Of a stretch of DNA of 64,000 bases, positions 50,653 to 59,390 are shown in pieces. The notes under the pieces are model-generated. The model was not told the DNA's origin. It did no database searches and saw nothing but the letters and a program-made list of their open reading frames with translations. Within the stretch, counting starts at the first letter, position 1. The number at the start of each line of letters is the position of its first letter. Origin of the DNA: Gammaproteobacteria bacterium (GTDB lineage: Bacteria; Pseudomonadota; Gammaproteobacteria; DSM-16500); the NCBI GenBank assembly GCA_014132615.1, contig BMAH01000025.1, positions 28,154 to 92,153 of the forward strand. The letters are read 5' to 3'. Position numbers and translations under genes: made by a program.

Positions 50653-50725
50653 GTTGCCGCGATGGAAGCGCAGCGGACATCGAGGACCTATGTGATAAAA
50701 GATCCTCGATGTCCGCTGCGGCTAC
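50653..50725. repeat. Palindromic element, family A, decayed copy
   Basis: The left arm (50653-50687) matches the intact element at 24853 with few changes; the right arm (50703-50725) lacks 11 bases relative to it (CTCCCATCGCG). The missing segment is flanked by GCG on both sides, as expected of slippage or short-repeat deletion. It sits between the divergent carA and pyrE genes, about 85 bases from each start, so it is in the leader or promoter zone of one or both. Confidence 0.88.
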
Positions 50726-50804
50726 TTATTGTGTATCAGCGGCTTTTGCTAGCATTACAGCCAAACTTTCCTTACTATTGCTAAAACATCTAATAGGTGC
50801 GCCA

Positions 50805-51380
50805 ATGTCATCACTTATTACAACACTTTATAAAATAGGCGCGATTCAGTTTGGTGAATTTACTTTAAAGAGCGGCCAAACCTCGTCTATCTACCTTAAT
50901 CTACGTAAAATTATTTCTTATCCATCTCTACTACGTGATGTTGCTAATGCCATGTGGGAAGCGACTCAACATTGTGAATACGATGTTGTCTGCGGCGTAC
51001 CTTATACCGCTTTGCCCATTGCTACCTGCTTATCGCTAGATCGAAATATTCCTATGATTATGCGGCGCAAAGAAAAAAAGGATTACGGCACTAAACAAAT
51101 GATAGAAGGTGTTTTTAACGCAGGCCAACGTTGTTTGGTGATTGAAGATGTCGTAACAAGTGGTGCGAGTATTATTGAAACTACCACGGAATTAGAAAAA
51201 GCGGGTTTACTTGTTCATGATGTAGTCGCATTAATTGATAGAGAACAGGGCGGCAGAAAAACATTGGAAACATCGTATCGCTTTTACTCTATTTTATCCT
51301 TATCGACCATAAGCGATACGTTATTAGCATCCAATTTATTAAGTACAAAGGAAATTGACATCATTAAACAATTTGCGTGA
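50805..51380 (+). CDS. pyrE: Orotate phosphoribosyltransferase, UMP-synthase type
   Basis: Joins orotate and PRPP to give OMP. The PRPP loop is IEDVVTSGAS (113-122). DVVCGVPYTALPIAT, RRKEKKDYGTKQMIEG and ALIDREQGG read like the N-terminal half of animal UMP synthase, not E. coli PyrE, which has GPAYKGIPIA and RKEAKDHGEGG there. 191 residues from the ATG at 50805 (AGGTG upstream), which aligns with the animal N-terminus; an open frame 96 bases longer would start inside the repeat. pyrF follows seven bases later in the order of the eukaryotic fusion. Confidence 0.95.
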   Translation: MSSLITTLYKIGAIQFGEFTLKSGQTSSIYLNLRKIISYPSLLRDVANAMWEATQHCEYDVVCGVPYTALPIATCLSLDRNIPMIMRRKEKKDYGTKQMIEGVFNAGQRCLVIEDVVTSGASIIETTTELEKAGLLVHDVVALIDREQGGRKTLETSYRFYSILSLSTISDTLLASNLLSTKEIDIIKQFA

Positions 51381-51387
51381 GATAATC

Positions 51388-52188
51388 ATGTCCAGTCATT
51401 TAACTTACTCAGAACGCGCTAGATATTGTATTTCAACTACCGGCCAACGTTTATTACTTTTGCTGGATAATAAAAAAACTAACCTAGCTTTATCTGCAGA
51501 TGTCACTAAGGCAGATGAATTACTCGTCTTAGCAGACACATTAGGCCCTGAGATTTGTATTTTTAAAACGCATATAGACATCATTCAAGATTTTACCCCC
51601 GCTTTAACTAGCGAATTACACAAATTAGCCCGTAAGCATCAATTTCTATTATTTGAAGATAGGAAATTCGCAGATATTGGCAATACAGTTAAACATCAAT
51701 ATGAAGACGGCATTTATCGCATTGCTGAATGGGCTGATATTATCAATGCGCACAGTTTGCCCGGGCCTTCCGTAGTTAAAGGATTAGCCGAGTCGGGACG
51801 TAAATATAATCGTGGTTTATTATTAATAAATGAATTAAGTTCTGCAAAAAATTTAATCGATGAAAAGTATCAACAGCAGACGCTTGCTATGGCAGAACCC
51901 TACGCTGATTTTGTTATAGGTTTTATTACCCAGCATGCTGTTTCTTCTGATCCGCATTGGATCAACATGACGCCTGGCATTAAGTTTCATGAAAAAGGTG
52001 ATACCTTAGACCAGCAATACATTAGTCCCGAGCAAGCCATACTTGAAAAAAACACAGATATTATTATTGTCGGCCGAGGTATTTACGGGGCGGATCAACC
52101 CCTGTCGGCAGCAAAGGAATATAGAGAAGCGGGATGGTCAGCCTATAAACAACGAACCAGTCATAAAAAACTAGCGTCTACTGTGTAA
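51388..52188 (+). CDS. pyrF: Orotidine-5'-phosphate decarboxylase, eukaryotic (URA3/UMPS) type
   Basis: Decarboxylates OMP to UMP. The catalytic DKxxD set is in EDRKFADIGNT (residues 90-100), with ICIFKTHIDI before it and NMTPGIKF and IIIVGRGIYGADQ after. This arrangement, including ADIINAHSLPG and YADFVIGFI, is that of the decarboxylase half of animal UMP synthase and yeast Ura3; bacterial PyrF proteins are shorter and different. 267 residues from the ATG at 51388; a longer start would overlap pyrE. The gene ends the pyrimidine cluster. Confidence 0.95.
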   Translation: MSSHLTYSERARYCISTTGQRLLLLLDNKKTNLALSADVTKADELLVLADTLGPEICIFKTHIDIIQDFTPALTSELHKLARKHQFLLFEDRKFADIGNTVKHQYEDGIYRIAEWADIINAHSLPGPSVVKGLAESGRKYNRGLLLINELSSAKNLIDEKYQQQTLAMAEPYADFVIGFITQHAVSSDPHWINMTPGIKFHEKGDTLDQQYISPEQAILEKNTDIIIVGRGIYGADQPLSAAKEYREAGWSAYKQRTSHKKLASTV

Positions 52189-52323
52189 CATGTTGATTTT
52201 TATAGGTATGACACTAAAAACGGGCACGCTGTCTTACAAATGATAAGTTGTGTACAATATGCCCTCCCAGCAACCTCTAAAAAATAAGAATAGTGAATAA
52301 GCGTGATAATTAAGGAGCCGTTT

Positions 52324-53898
52324 ATGGTCGAATCCAGTAATGAAGCGATAAGTATACAGCATAAGTCCCACGTCAATTTAACCGCAGAGCAATTGATTGA
52401 TATGGCCTTATCGCGTGGAGAAGGAGAGTTAGCGTCAAATCAGGCATTAGTCGTTAAAACAGGTGTACGCACCGGGCGTTCGCCTAAAGATCGCTTCATT
52501 GTGAGAGATGAAACCACTGAAACCCAAGTCGATTGGAATACTACCAATCAAGGTATTTCAACGGATAAATTTGATGCTTTATGGCAAAAAGCGCTTAATT
52601 ATTTAGAATCTAAAGACATGCACTTCACCTCTTTCTTAAGAGTCGGTGAGCATGAAAAATTAGGCATTCCCGTTAAGGTCATCACCGAACTCGCTTGGCA
52701 TAATTTATTCGCTCAAGTGTTATTTATTCGCCCAGAAACTCCCAATACACTGAATGACATTAGACAGTGGACTATATTAAGCACACCTGGCTGCAGAACT
52801 AATCCTGCTTTAGACGGTGTAAATAGTGATGCTGCTGTTATTATCAATTTCACTAAGCGACGCGTTTTAATTTGCGGCACGTATTACGCCGGTGAAATGA
52901 AGAAGGCTATGTTCTCTGTGCTCAACTTTTTACTTCCACAACACGACATTCTGCCTATGCATTGCGCAGCTAACGTGGGTAAAGACGGAGATACTGCGCT
53001 ATTTTTTGGTCTATCAGGCACAGGCAAGACCACTTTATCCGCAGACCCTCAGCGCTTTTTAATTGGTGATGATGAACACGGTTGGGGTGAAGACGGCGTG
53101 TTTAACTTTGAAGGTGGCTGCTATGCAAAGTGCATAGACTTATCTCAAGAACGCGAACCTTTAATTTGGAATGCAATTCGTTATGGTTCAGTAATTGAAA
53201 ATGTAGTGTTAGATCCAAGCACTAAAACACCTGATTACGCTAACTCAAGCCTTACACAAAATACCCGAGCTGCTTATCCACGTGATTTTATTGAGCAGCG
53301 TATAGAAAACAATCGCGGCGACCAACCTCGCTCCATTCTCTTTTTAACTTGTGACTTATACGGTGTATTACCTCCTATAGCTCGTTTAAACCCTGAACAA
53401 GCAGCATATTATTTTTTAAGCGGCTATACAGCCTTAATTGGAAGCACAGAAGTTGGGCAAGGTAGCGGTATTAAGCCTACTTTTAGCACTTGTTTCGGCG
53501 CACCTTTCTTCCCACGCCCACCTGCTGTTTACGCAGAATTATTGATGAAGCGTTTACGTAACTTTGATACCGATGTTTATTTAGTGAATACCGGCTGGAC
53601 TGGTGGCGCGCACGGTGAAGGCGGAGAACGATTCTCTATTCCTACTACAAGAGCGGTTGTAACTTCGATTGTCAGTGGTCAGTTAAAAAATGCTGAGTAT
53701 GAAACCTTACCTGGGTTTAACTTGAGTATTCCTAAGAATGTGCCTGGTGTTGATGCAAATTTATTAGATCCTCGCAAAGCGTGGAAAGATAAATCGGCTC
53801 ATGATGCACATGCGAAAGCGTTAATTGAGAAATTCGTGGAAAACTTCAAACGGTTTACCGTGAGTGAGGCAATTAAGACTGCTGGGCCTCAGTTATAA
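52324..53898 (+). CDS. pckA: Phosphoenolpyruvate carboxykinase (ATP)
   Basis: Turns oxaloacetate into phosphoenolpyruvate, the entry to gluconeogenesis. The kinase loop is [14 protein letters not shown], with IGDDEHGW as metal site; TGRSPKDRF and [10 protein letters not shown] are further family signatures. 524 residues from the ATG at 52324, which has AAGGAG at ideal distance; a GTG at 52303 is less likely. The enzyme fits a bacterium that uses amino acids as main carbon source, in line with the OPT peptide transporters. A palindromic repeat follows its stop. Confidence 0.97.
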   Translation: MVESSNEAISIQHKSHVNLTAEQLIDMALSRGEGELASNQALVVKTGVRTGRSPKDRFIVRDETTETQVDWNTTNQGISTDKFDALWQKALNYLESKDMHFTSFLRVGEHEKLGIPVKVITELAWHNLFAQVLFIRPETPNTLNDIRQWTILSTPGCRTNPALDGVNSDAAVIINFTKRRVLICGTYYAGEMKKAMFSVLNFLLPQHDILPMHCAANVGKDGDTALFFGLSGTGKTTLSADPQRFLIGDDEHGWGEDGVFNFEGGCYAKCIDLSQEREPLIWNAIRYGSVIENVVLDPSTKTPDYANSSLTQNTRAAYPRDFIEQRIENNRGDQPRSILFLTCDLYGVLPPIARLNPEQAAYYFLSGYTALIGSTEVGQGSGIKPTFSTCFGAPFFPRPPAVYAELLMKRLRNFDTDVYLVNTGWTGGAHGEGGERFSIPTTRAVVTSIVSGQLKNAEYETLPGFNLSIPKNVPGVDANLLDPRKAWKDKSAHDAHAKALIEKFVENFKRFTVSEAIKTAGPQL

Positions 53899-53903
53899 AT
53901 TAG

Positions 53904-53932
53904 GTAGCCTCGATGGGAGCTTTGCTCCCATC
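53904..53932. repeat. Short relative of palindromic family A
   Basis: GTAGCCTCGATGGGAGC is followed after three bases by GCTCCCATC, giving a nine-base-pair hairpin. The first part resembles the arm start of the element at 24853, so it looks like a shortened copy. It begins six bases after the pckA stop and could stabilise or terminate that transcript. Confidence 0.7.
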
Positions 53933-53988
53933 AAAACTTACAATACTTCGCAAAACGAATTAATAGAAACCATCTTTTGTTTTTAGTT

Positions 53989-54156
53989 CCTTCTCCCGCC
54001 CACTTCATATGAAAAGATCACTGCTACTCGTTGCGGGAGAAGGTTAGGATGAGGGAAAACTTACATTCTATTTATTAATGTAAAGTATACCCTCACCCCG
54101 ACCCTCTCCCACACTCACTGTTTGAGTCTTTCTTAATGCCATTGGGTGGGAGAGGG
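53989..54156. repeat. Compound inverted-repeat element (two G/C hairpins)
   Basis: The gap between pckA and yggS (about 300 bases) holds no gene but two hairpins. The left pairs CCTTCTCCCGC (53989-53999) with GCGGGAGAAGG (54033-54043). The right pairs CCCTCTCCCAC (54102-54112) with GTGGGAGAGGG (54146-54156). Between them TTACATT pairs with AATGTAA (54061-54083). The two halves look like diverged copies in opposite orientation (GAAGGTTAGGATGAGGG against CCCTCACCCCGACCCTC). From memory, CCCTCACCC(T/C)AACCCTC-type palindromes recur in many bacterial genomes. No transposase is seen. Confidence 0.8.
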
Positions 54157-54206
54157 AGAAAAAACCTATACTTTACCCTCAAATAAAAAATCGTTAGATT
54201 GTGGAA

Positions 54207-54896
54207 ATGAATCCTGTCGAAGCTAACTTAAAACACATAAAGCAATTAATCGCTGATTATGAAAAAAAATATAATCGGCCACCAGGTTCTGTTCACTTAG
54301 TCGCTGTCAGTAAAGGCCAACCCGTAGATGACATTGTTGAAGCACTGGCAACAGGGCAAACTGCGTTTGGTGAAAATCATCTACAAGAAGCGCTGCCAAA
54401 AATTGAAATGCTAAAAGATAAAAAAATAGAATGGCATTTTATTGGGTCTATACAAAGCAATAAAACACGCAAAATTGCAGCCCATTTTGCTTGGGTAGAA
54501 GGTGTAGCGAATGAAAAAATTGCACAAAGGCTAAATGATCAACGTTCAGAGCATTTGCCGCCGTTAAATATATGCATTGAAGTAAATATCAGTCATGAAG
54601 CCAGTAAATCAGGCGTATCCAATGATGAAGTGGAATCATTAGCAAACTTTTGCCTCACTCTTCCTCGCTTAAAGCTGCGCGGCTTAATGTGTATCCCTGC
54701 AGAAGAAGCTGATTTAGAAAAGCAACGCTGTACTTTTCGCAAACTGACTTCTCTCTACCAACAATTAAATCAAAAAGGCTTTAAATTAGATTGTCTTTCC
54801 ATGGGAATGTCGCACGATTTTGAAGCAGCTATTGCTGAAGGTGCCACCTTGGTAAGGATAGGCAGAGCCATTTTCGGCCCCAGGCATTCACCCTAA
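54207..54896 (+). CDS. yggS: YggS family PLP homeostasis protein
   Basis: Pyridoxal-phosphate carrier of the YggS/PROSC family, which keeps PLP and amino-acid pools balanced. PLP-lysine is in HLVAVSKGQP near residue 36; GENHLQEA and WHFIGSIQSNK follow, and the C-terminus has LSMGMSHDFEAAI and VRIGRAIFG. About 229 residues. Start is either ATG 54207 or the GTG six bases earlier; neither has a good ribosome site. In E. coli this gene sits beside yggT; here a hydrolase-like gene and an OPT gene separate it from proC-yggT-rdgB. Confidence 0.93.
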   Translation: MNPVEANLKHIKQLIADYEKKYNRPPGSVHLVAVSKGQPVDDIVEALATGQTAFGENHLQEALPKIEMLKDKKIEWHFIGSIQSNKTRKIAAHFAWVEGVANEKIAQRLNDQRSEHLPPLNICIEVNISHEASKSGVSNDEVESLANFCLTLPRLKLRGLMCIPAEEADLEKQRCTFRKLTSLYQQLNQKGFKLDCLSMGMSHDFEAAIAEGATLVRIGRAIFGPRHSP

Positions 54897-54976
54897 ATTT
54901 CCCAGTATTATACCATAATCATTCCCCCCCAATTTGCGCTATAACTTAATTATAGGAATTAACGGGGACAGCGATC

Positions 54977-55882
54977 ATGAAAGGCAATTACGCTAGGATG
55001 GCGTTTCTTTTTTGGGCATTGCTACTGTTTACTGCAACAAGTTGGGCACAACCAAAAGTCCAAGGGATATACGTTACTCAAACTTCTCTAGAGAATACGG
55101 CTCTCTTAACTTCTCTCATCAAAAATGCAAAAGCGGTTGGTATTGATACTTTTGTGGTGGATTTAGAAAAACCATCCAAACGTTACAAAGAAAATATCGC
55201 GCTTTTAAAAGACAATAATATTAAATACGTCGCAAGAATTATCATGTTCCCCGGTGGCGGTAGCCCAGACATGATTAAAAACCCTGAGATTTGGCAAAAA
55301 AAATATGCCTTAGTCAAACAAGCCGTTGATTGGGGTGCCAATGAAATTCAATTAGATTACATACGCTATAGTTCAAAAAACAAAGCGTCCTCAGAAAATT
55401 CCAAAGATATTTTAGAAATTATTCAATGGTATAAAAACAAGCTAGTCTCCCAAAATATTCCCTTACAAATCGACGTGTTTGGTATCACTAGCTTTGGTGA
55501 ATCCAAGCATATTGGACAAAATATACAATTATTCGCTGAAAGTGTAGATGCAATATGCCCTATGGTGTATCCATCTCACTACGTTCCTTTCGCAGAACAC
55601 TACAAACGCCCTTTCGAAACCGTTTATGATTCCTTACGTCGCATCAAAAAACAATTCGGCGACCATCAAGTACCCATGAAAGTCTATGCCTACATAGAAC
55701 TTTCCAATTATCACTACCCTATGTCTAAAGAAAAACGCATGGCCTACATTAAAGAACAACTACGCGCCGTACATGAAGCGCAAGCAGATGGTTGGTATGC
55801 CTGGAGCCCTCATAACTTATACGACAATTTATTTGCCGTATTAGGCCAAAAGGATAACCAAGAAGAAAAGAAAGCTGAGTAG
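54977..55882 (+). CDS. Putative secreted glycoside hydrolase (DUF4015)
   Basis: Exported protein with a signal peptide (RMAFLFWALLLFTATSWA). The mature part is a TIM-barrel-like domain of the DUF4015 group, distantly related to alpha-amylase-like hydrolases: GIYVTQTSLENT, DTFVVDLEKPSKRY, WGANEIQLDYIRY, LQIDVFGITSFG and AICPMVYPSHY. Acidic residues in these strands are candidate catalytic groups. 301 residues. Substrate unknown; family members may act on cell-wall or surface glycans. A terminator follows. Confidence 0.83.
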   Translation: MKGNYARMAFLFWALLLFTATSWAQPKVQGIYVTQTSLENTALLTSLIKNAKAVGIDTFVVDLEKPSKRYKENIALLKDNNIKYVARIIMFPGGGSPDMIKNPEIWQKKYALVKQAVDWGANEIQLDYIRYSSKNKASSENSKDILEIIQWYKNKLVSQNIPLQIDVFGITSFGESKHIGQNIQLFAESVDAICPMVYPSHYVPFAEHYKRPFETVYDSLRRIKKQFGDHQVPMKVYAYIELSNYHYPMSKEKRMAYIKEQLRAVHEAQADGWYAWSPHNLYDNLFAVLGQKDNQEEKKAE

Positions 55883-55898
55883 TATCTCCTGCACTTGC

Positions 55899-55927
55899 AA
55901 CCCCTCTCCGGACAGAGGGGTTTTTTT
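55899..55927. terminator. Rho-independent terminator
   Basis: AACCCCTCT pairs with AGAGGGGTT across a six-base loop (CCGGAC), followed by a T-run to 55927. It ends the hydrolase-like gene. The OPT gene converging from the other side ends at 55932, so the hairpin may serve it too, though no A-run-derived T-run faces that way. Confidence 0.92.
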
Positions 55928-55931
55928 ATAG

Positions 55932-57863
55932 CTAAAATGCACGGCGTTTAAAATACATGTAGATAATAGCTAACGCCATAAAACTCAATATTACACCAAT
56001 TGGTTGCCAAAAAGCAGGCGCGAGTGATAATGCATTGGGGTCTTTTAATATGGATAAGGGAATAGCCAGTATGACATCCAATAAAGAAGCACCGGCAATT
56101 AAACCACAAGCAAACATGACATCGTGATAATTAGATTCATTTTTCTTAGATTTACGTAATAACCACGCCATAAATCCGCCTAAAAAGAGAGCGGTAGAAG
56201 AAGAAAACGGCAAATAAATACCAATTGCCACGCCTAAAACCGATAATTCCAATTTAAAATGACGTAATACACAAGCATTGAGAACCTGAATCACCAAAAT
56301 AATTACTGCGCCTATGATTAACATATTCCAAGGCACTTGCTGATGCAAAACAGCACCACTTAACGTTGCCATTGCTGCCGCTGGTGGGGCTGGCAATGAA
56401 AGTGCCGCATCCATTCCTTCGCGCGGCATGACGCCTGCTATGCCGTATACGTTATAGAGTAACTGCATAACAGGGGCAATGACTAATGAGGCGCAAATCA
56501 CTCCAACTAATAACATCGCTTCTTGTTTCCAAGGGGTCGCACCTAGCAAATATCCAACTTTCAAATCTTGTATATTGTCGTTTGAAATAGCCGCCATGCC
56601 AGTAATGACTGCAGTGCAGATAATAGTGATAGCTTCACAAGCTTTAATTTGAGTTGGAGTTAAAATGGTATAGCCGTATTGATGTAAGAAAATAAAAAAA
56701 GCAAAAGCTATGGTTAGTAATGCGGCAATAACGATAGATGAACCAGGACTAGCAGAAACACCCACCATGCCGGAAAAATAAGCAGTAATGATACAAAATA
56801 GAAAGCCGCCAACCACGGTATAAAACAAAACTGAATAAAGAACAGCTTGGTTGGCAAGCGATGATAAACCGAGTTGTTCTAAAGGTAACAAGTAAGAGTA
56901 GAATAAATACAAACCAGTAACACTAATTATGCTAATTAAAATAACGTATTGGATGGGAATATCTTTGTCTTTGCTATCAACATGCTTTAGCGCTTTAGCA
57001 GATAACGCAGAAAAGGCGAGACGAATACTGGATAGTATAGGCTTAAATAAGGTTAATAAAGTGAATAACCCCGCTGCAAGCATAGCGCCTATACCTATGT
57101 AGCGCGTGTTATCTCCCCATAGCAATTGAGCCGCCTCGCTGGCTGAATGATTAGCAATGACATCGGGAGATAGATAACTTAATAAAGGGATACTTACTAA
57201 CCAACTTAAAATCGCGCCCAACATGATGCTAGATGTTAATTGAATACCAATTAAATACCCTGCACCTATCATGGCTGGGGAGAAACCCAACCCAAATCCT
57301 ATCACCACTTCATTCACTTTGACCCATGCTGATGCAGCACTCGCAACTAATTTGACACCAGTTTGGCCTAATTCTAATAAAGCGCTTATTAAGCAACCAT
57401 ACAAGACATCTTTAATACCAACTTGTTGTTTGTGAGTGACTTGCAACACAGACGCAATCGCACGGCCTTCAGGAAATTTTAGTTTTTTATCTTCCATTAA
57501 GACCCTACGCAATGGAATAGAAAACATAATGCCTAATACGCCGCCCAATAAAGCGATAAGAAAATTTTCCCAATAACTAAAACCCGTCCAGTATTGAATA
57601 ATAATGAGGGCTGGAATGGTATAAACAATCCCGCCCGCCACCGCTTCGCCTGCTGAAGCTGCGGTTTGCACTAAATTATTTTCTAATATATTCGATTGAT
57701 TAAAAAGACGCAGTACACCCATAGAAATGATGGCAGCGGGAATGGATGCTGAGAGTAAAATACCAATCTTGAGTGCCAAATAAGCGTTTGAAACCGCCAA
57801 AATAAAGCTGAGTAAAATGGCTAATATAAAACCTTTAAGGGATATTTCTTTGGGGCTACGCAT
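55932..57863 (-). CDS. OPT family oligopeptide transporter (second copy)
   Basis: 643-residue inner-membrane transporter with about 15 hydrophobic segments, clearly paralogous to the protein at 18694: SASIPAAIISMGVLRLF, the PLRRVLMEDKKLKFPEGRA loop, KVGYLLGATPWKQEAML and GVAIGIYLPFSSS all have counterparts there. The N-terminus lacks the first copy's 30-residue cytosolic extension. Probable role in peptide or metal-chelate import. Divergent from proC. Confidence 0.93.
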   Translation of the reverse strand: MRSPKEISLKGFILAILLSFILAVSNAYLALKIGILLSASIPAAIISMGVLRLFNQSNILENNLVQTAASAGEAVAGGIVYTIPALIIIQYWTGFSYWENFLIALLGGVLGIMFSIPLRRVLMEDKKLKFPEGRAIASVLQVTHKQQVGIKDVLYGCLISALLELGQTGVKLVASAASAWVKVNEVVIGFGLGFSPAMIGAGYLIGIQLTSSIMLGAILSWLVSIPLLSYLSPDVIANHSASEAAQLLWGDNTRYIGIGAMLAAGLFTLLTLFKPILSSIRLAFSALSAKALKHVDSKDKDIPIQYVILISIISVTGLYLFYSYLLPLEQLGLSSLANQAVLYSVLFYTVVGGFLFCIITAYFSGMVGVSASPGSSIVIAALLTIAFAFFIFLHQYGYTILTPTQIKACEAITIICTAVITGMAAISNDNIQDLKVGYLLGATPWKQEAMLLVGVICASLVIAPVMQLLYNVYGIAGVMPREGMDAALSLPAPPAAAMATLSGAVLHQQVPWNMLIIGAVIILVIQVLNACVLRHFKLELSVLGVAIGIYLPFSSSTALFLGGFMAWLLRKSKKNESNYHDVMFACGLIAGASLLDVILAIPLSILKDPNALSLAPAFWQPIGVILSFMALAIIYMYFKRRAF

Positions 57864-57987
57864 TTCTTGGTAAATTCCTAGTTAGGGCTTTCGCTATTTT
57901 ATTTAATACTATAGGCTTTTACATCTTAATGTGGAATGTTTGTTGGTAATTGCACAAACATTGAGCTGATCGATAAAGGAGAGGAGC

Positions 57988-58815
57988 ATGAATTATCCCA
58001 TTATTAGCATTATAGGCGCAGGCCACATGGGTAGCAGTTTACTAGGTGGTTTAATTCAATCCGGCCATCCAGCAGATAAATTATGGGTGAGTGACAAAGA
58101 TAAAGAAAAGTTACAGTCCCTGCAAACTCAATTGCACATTCATATTACTGAAAATAATGAGCAAGCTGTCGCTCACGCTGATATTGTTATTTTTGCCATT
58201 AAACCTCAAATTTTTGGTGAAGTAGCGAGAGAATTACGTTCAGCCATTTTCGCAAAACGGCCTTTACTCATTTCTATCGCAGCAGGCATTCGTACTCATC
58301 ATATAGAAAAATGGTTAGACACTAAGATTGCCTTAGTAAGAGCCATGCCAAACACACCCTCTCTCATAGGCTGTGGAGCAAGTGCTTTATACGCAAATGC
58401 TAACGTGACTCATGAGAACCGCAATGCAGCAGAATCAATTTTGCGTGCAGTAGGTATCGTAGTTTGGGTGGGTGATGAGAAAGCATTAGACGTAGTCACA
58501 GCTTTATCCGGCAGCGGGCCTGCTTATTACTTTCTACTCATGGAGGCTATGCAAAAAACAGCTGAAGAATTAGGCTTATCCTCAGAAACCGCTCGCTTAC
58601 TCACATTACAAACTGCCTTGGGGGCTGCGCGCATGGCCATGGAAAGTAAAAATTCCCCAGAAGAATTGCGCAGGCAAGTTACCTCCCCCGGTGGTACTAC
58701 CGAAAAAGCAGTTTCTGTGTTAGAAGAAAATAATATTCACGGCATTTTCAAAGAGGCATTACACGCAGCCTCTGCACGCTCGGAAGAATTAGCCAGTCTG
58801 TTAGGAGATAAATAA
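57988..58815 (+). CDS. proC: Pyrroline-5-carboxylate reductase
   Basis: Last step of proline synthesis. The Rossmann NAD(P)-binding start is IIGAGHMGSSLLGGL; IFAIKPQ and VRAMPNTPSLIGCGA follow, and the signature LSGSGPAYYFLLMEA lies in the C-terminal dimer domain. GGTTEKAV is the conserved end motif. 275 residues. GGAGAGGAGC precedes the ATG, a strong ribosome site. Two bases separate it from yggT. Confidence 0.96.
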   Translation: MNYPIISIIGAGHMGSSLLGGLIQSGHPADKLWVSDKDKEKLQSLQTQLHIHITENNEQAVAHADIVIFAIKPQIFGEVARELRSAIFAKRPLLISIAAGIRTHHIEKWLDTKIALVRAMPNTPSLIGCGASALYANANVTHENRNAAESILRAVGIVVWVGDEKALDVVTALSGSGPAYYFLLMEAMQKTAEELGLSSETARLLTLQTALGAARMAMESKNSPEELRRQVTSPGGTTEKAVSVLEENNIHGIFKEALHAASARSEELASLLGDK

Positions 58816-58817
58816 TA

Positions 58818-59390
58818 ATGTCTGATACTTTACGCACCGCTTTGCTATTTTTAATTACTACTGTTTTTGATCTTTATCTTTTTATACTCACGATTAGGCT
58901 GGTGCTAGCTTGGGTACACGCAGATTACTTTCATCCTGCCACGCAATTTATCATTACGCTCACAGATTTTTTAGTGAAACCGCTTAGAAAGTACATTCCA
59001 AATTACAAACGTTTAGAAACAACGACGTTAGTATTAATCTTTATCTTTGAACTCATTAAGTTTTTCCTTATTTCTATATTAAGTTTTGGACTACCTGATA
59101 TTTTTGGGTTAATTATTTTAGCTTTTTCTAATATGCTTAAATTATTAATAGAAACTTTTTTCTATGCTATTTTGTTGCAAGCCATACTCAGTTGGTTACA
59201 GCCAGGCTCACCTATAGCAAGAGTGTTAGAAAAATTTACAGGGCCCGTATTAAGACCTTTTCAACGCATTATTCCTTTAATTAATGGATTTGATGTTTCA
59301 CCTATTCCAGCGCTCATTATTTTGCAATTATTAAACATGACATTAGTCAGTCAGTTAATTTACATAGGTTGGCGAGTAGCATTTGAATGA
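58818..59390 (+). CDS. yggT: YggT family membrane protein
   Basis: Inner-membrane protein with two YggT repeats (about residues 8-85 and 100-180), each a pair of hydrophobic segments with an intervening PxRxxxP-like loop (VKPLRKYIP and [10 protein letters not shown]). 190 residues. Proposed roles include osmotic stress and cell-division membrane organisation, but the function is not settled. It sits between proC and rdgB and overlaps rdgB by four bases. Confidence 0.93.
   Translation: MSDTLRTALLFLITTVFDLYLFILTIRLVLAWVHADYFHPATQFIITLTDFLVKPLRKYIPNYKRLETTTLVLIFIFELIKFFLISILSFGLPDIFGLIILAFSNMLKLLIETFFYAILLQAILSWLQPGSPIARVLEKFTGPVLRPFQRIIPLINGFDVSPIPALIILQLLNMTLVSQLIYIGWRVAFE

Noticed and set aside
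50709..50804. N-terminal extension of pyrE by 32 residues
   Set aside because: It would begin inside the palindromic repeat, and the ATG at 50805 aligns with the animal UMP-synthase start and has AGGTG upstream.
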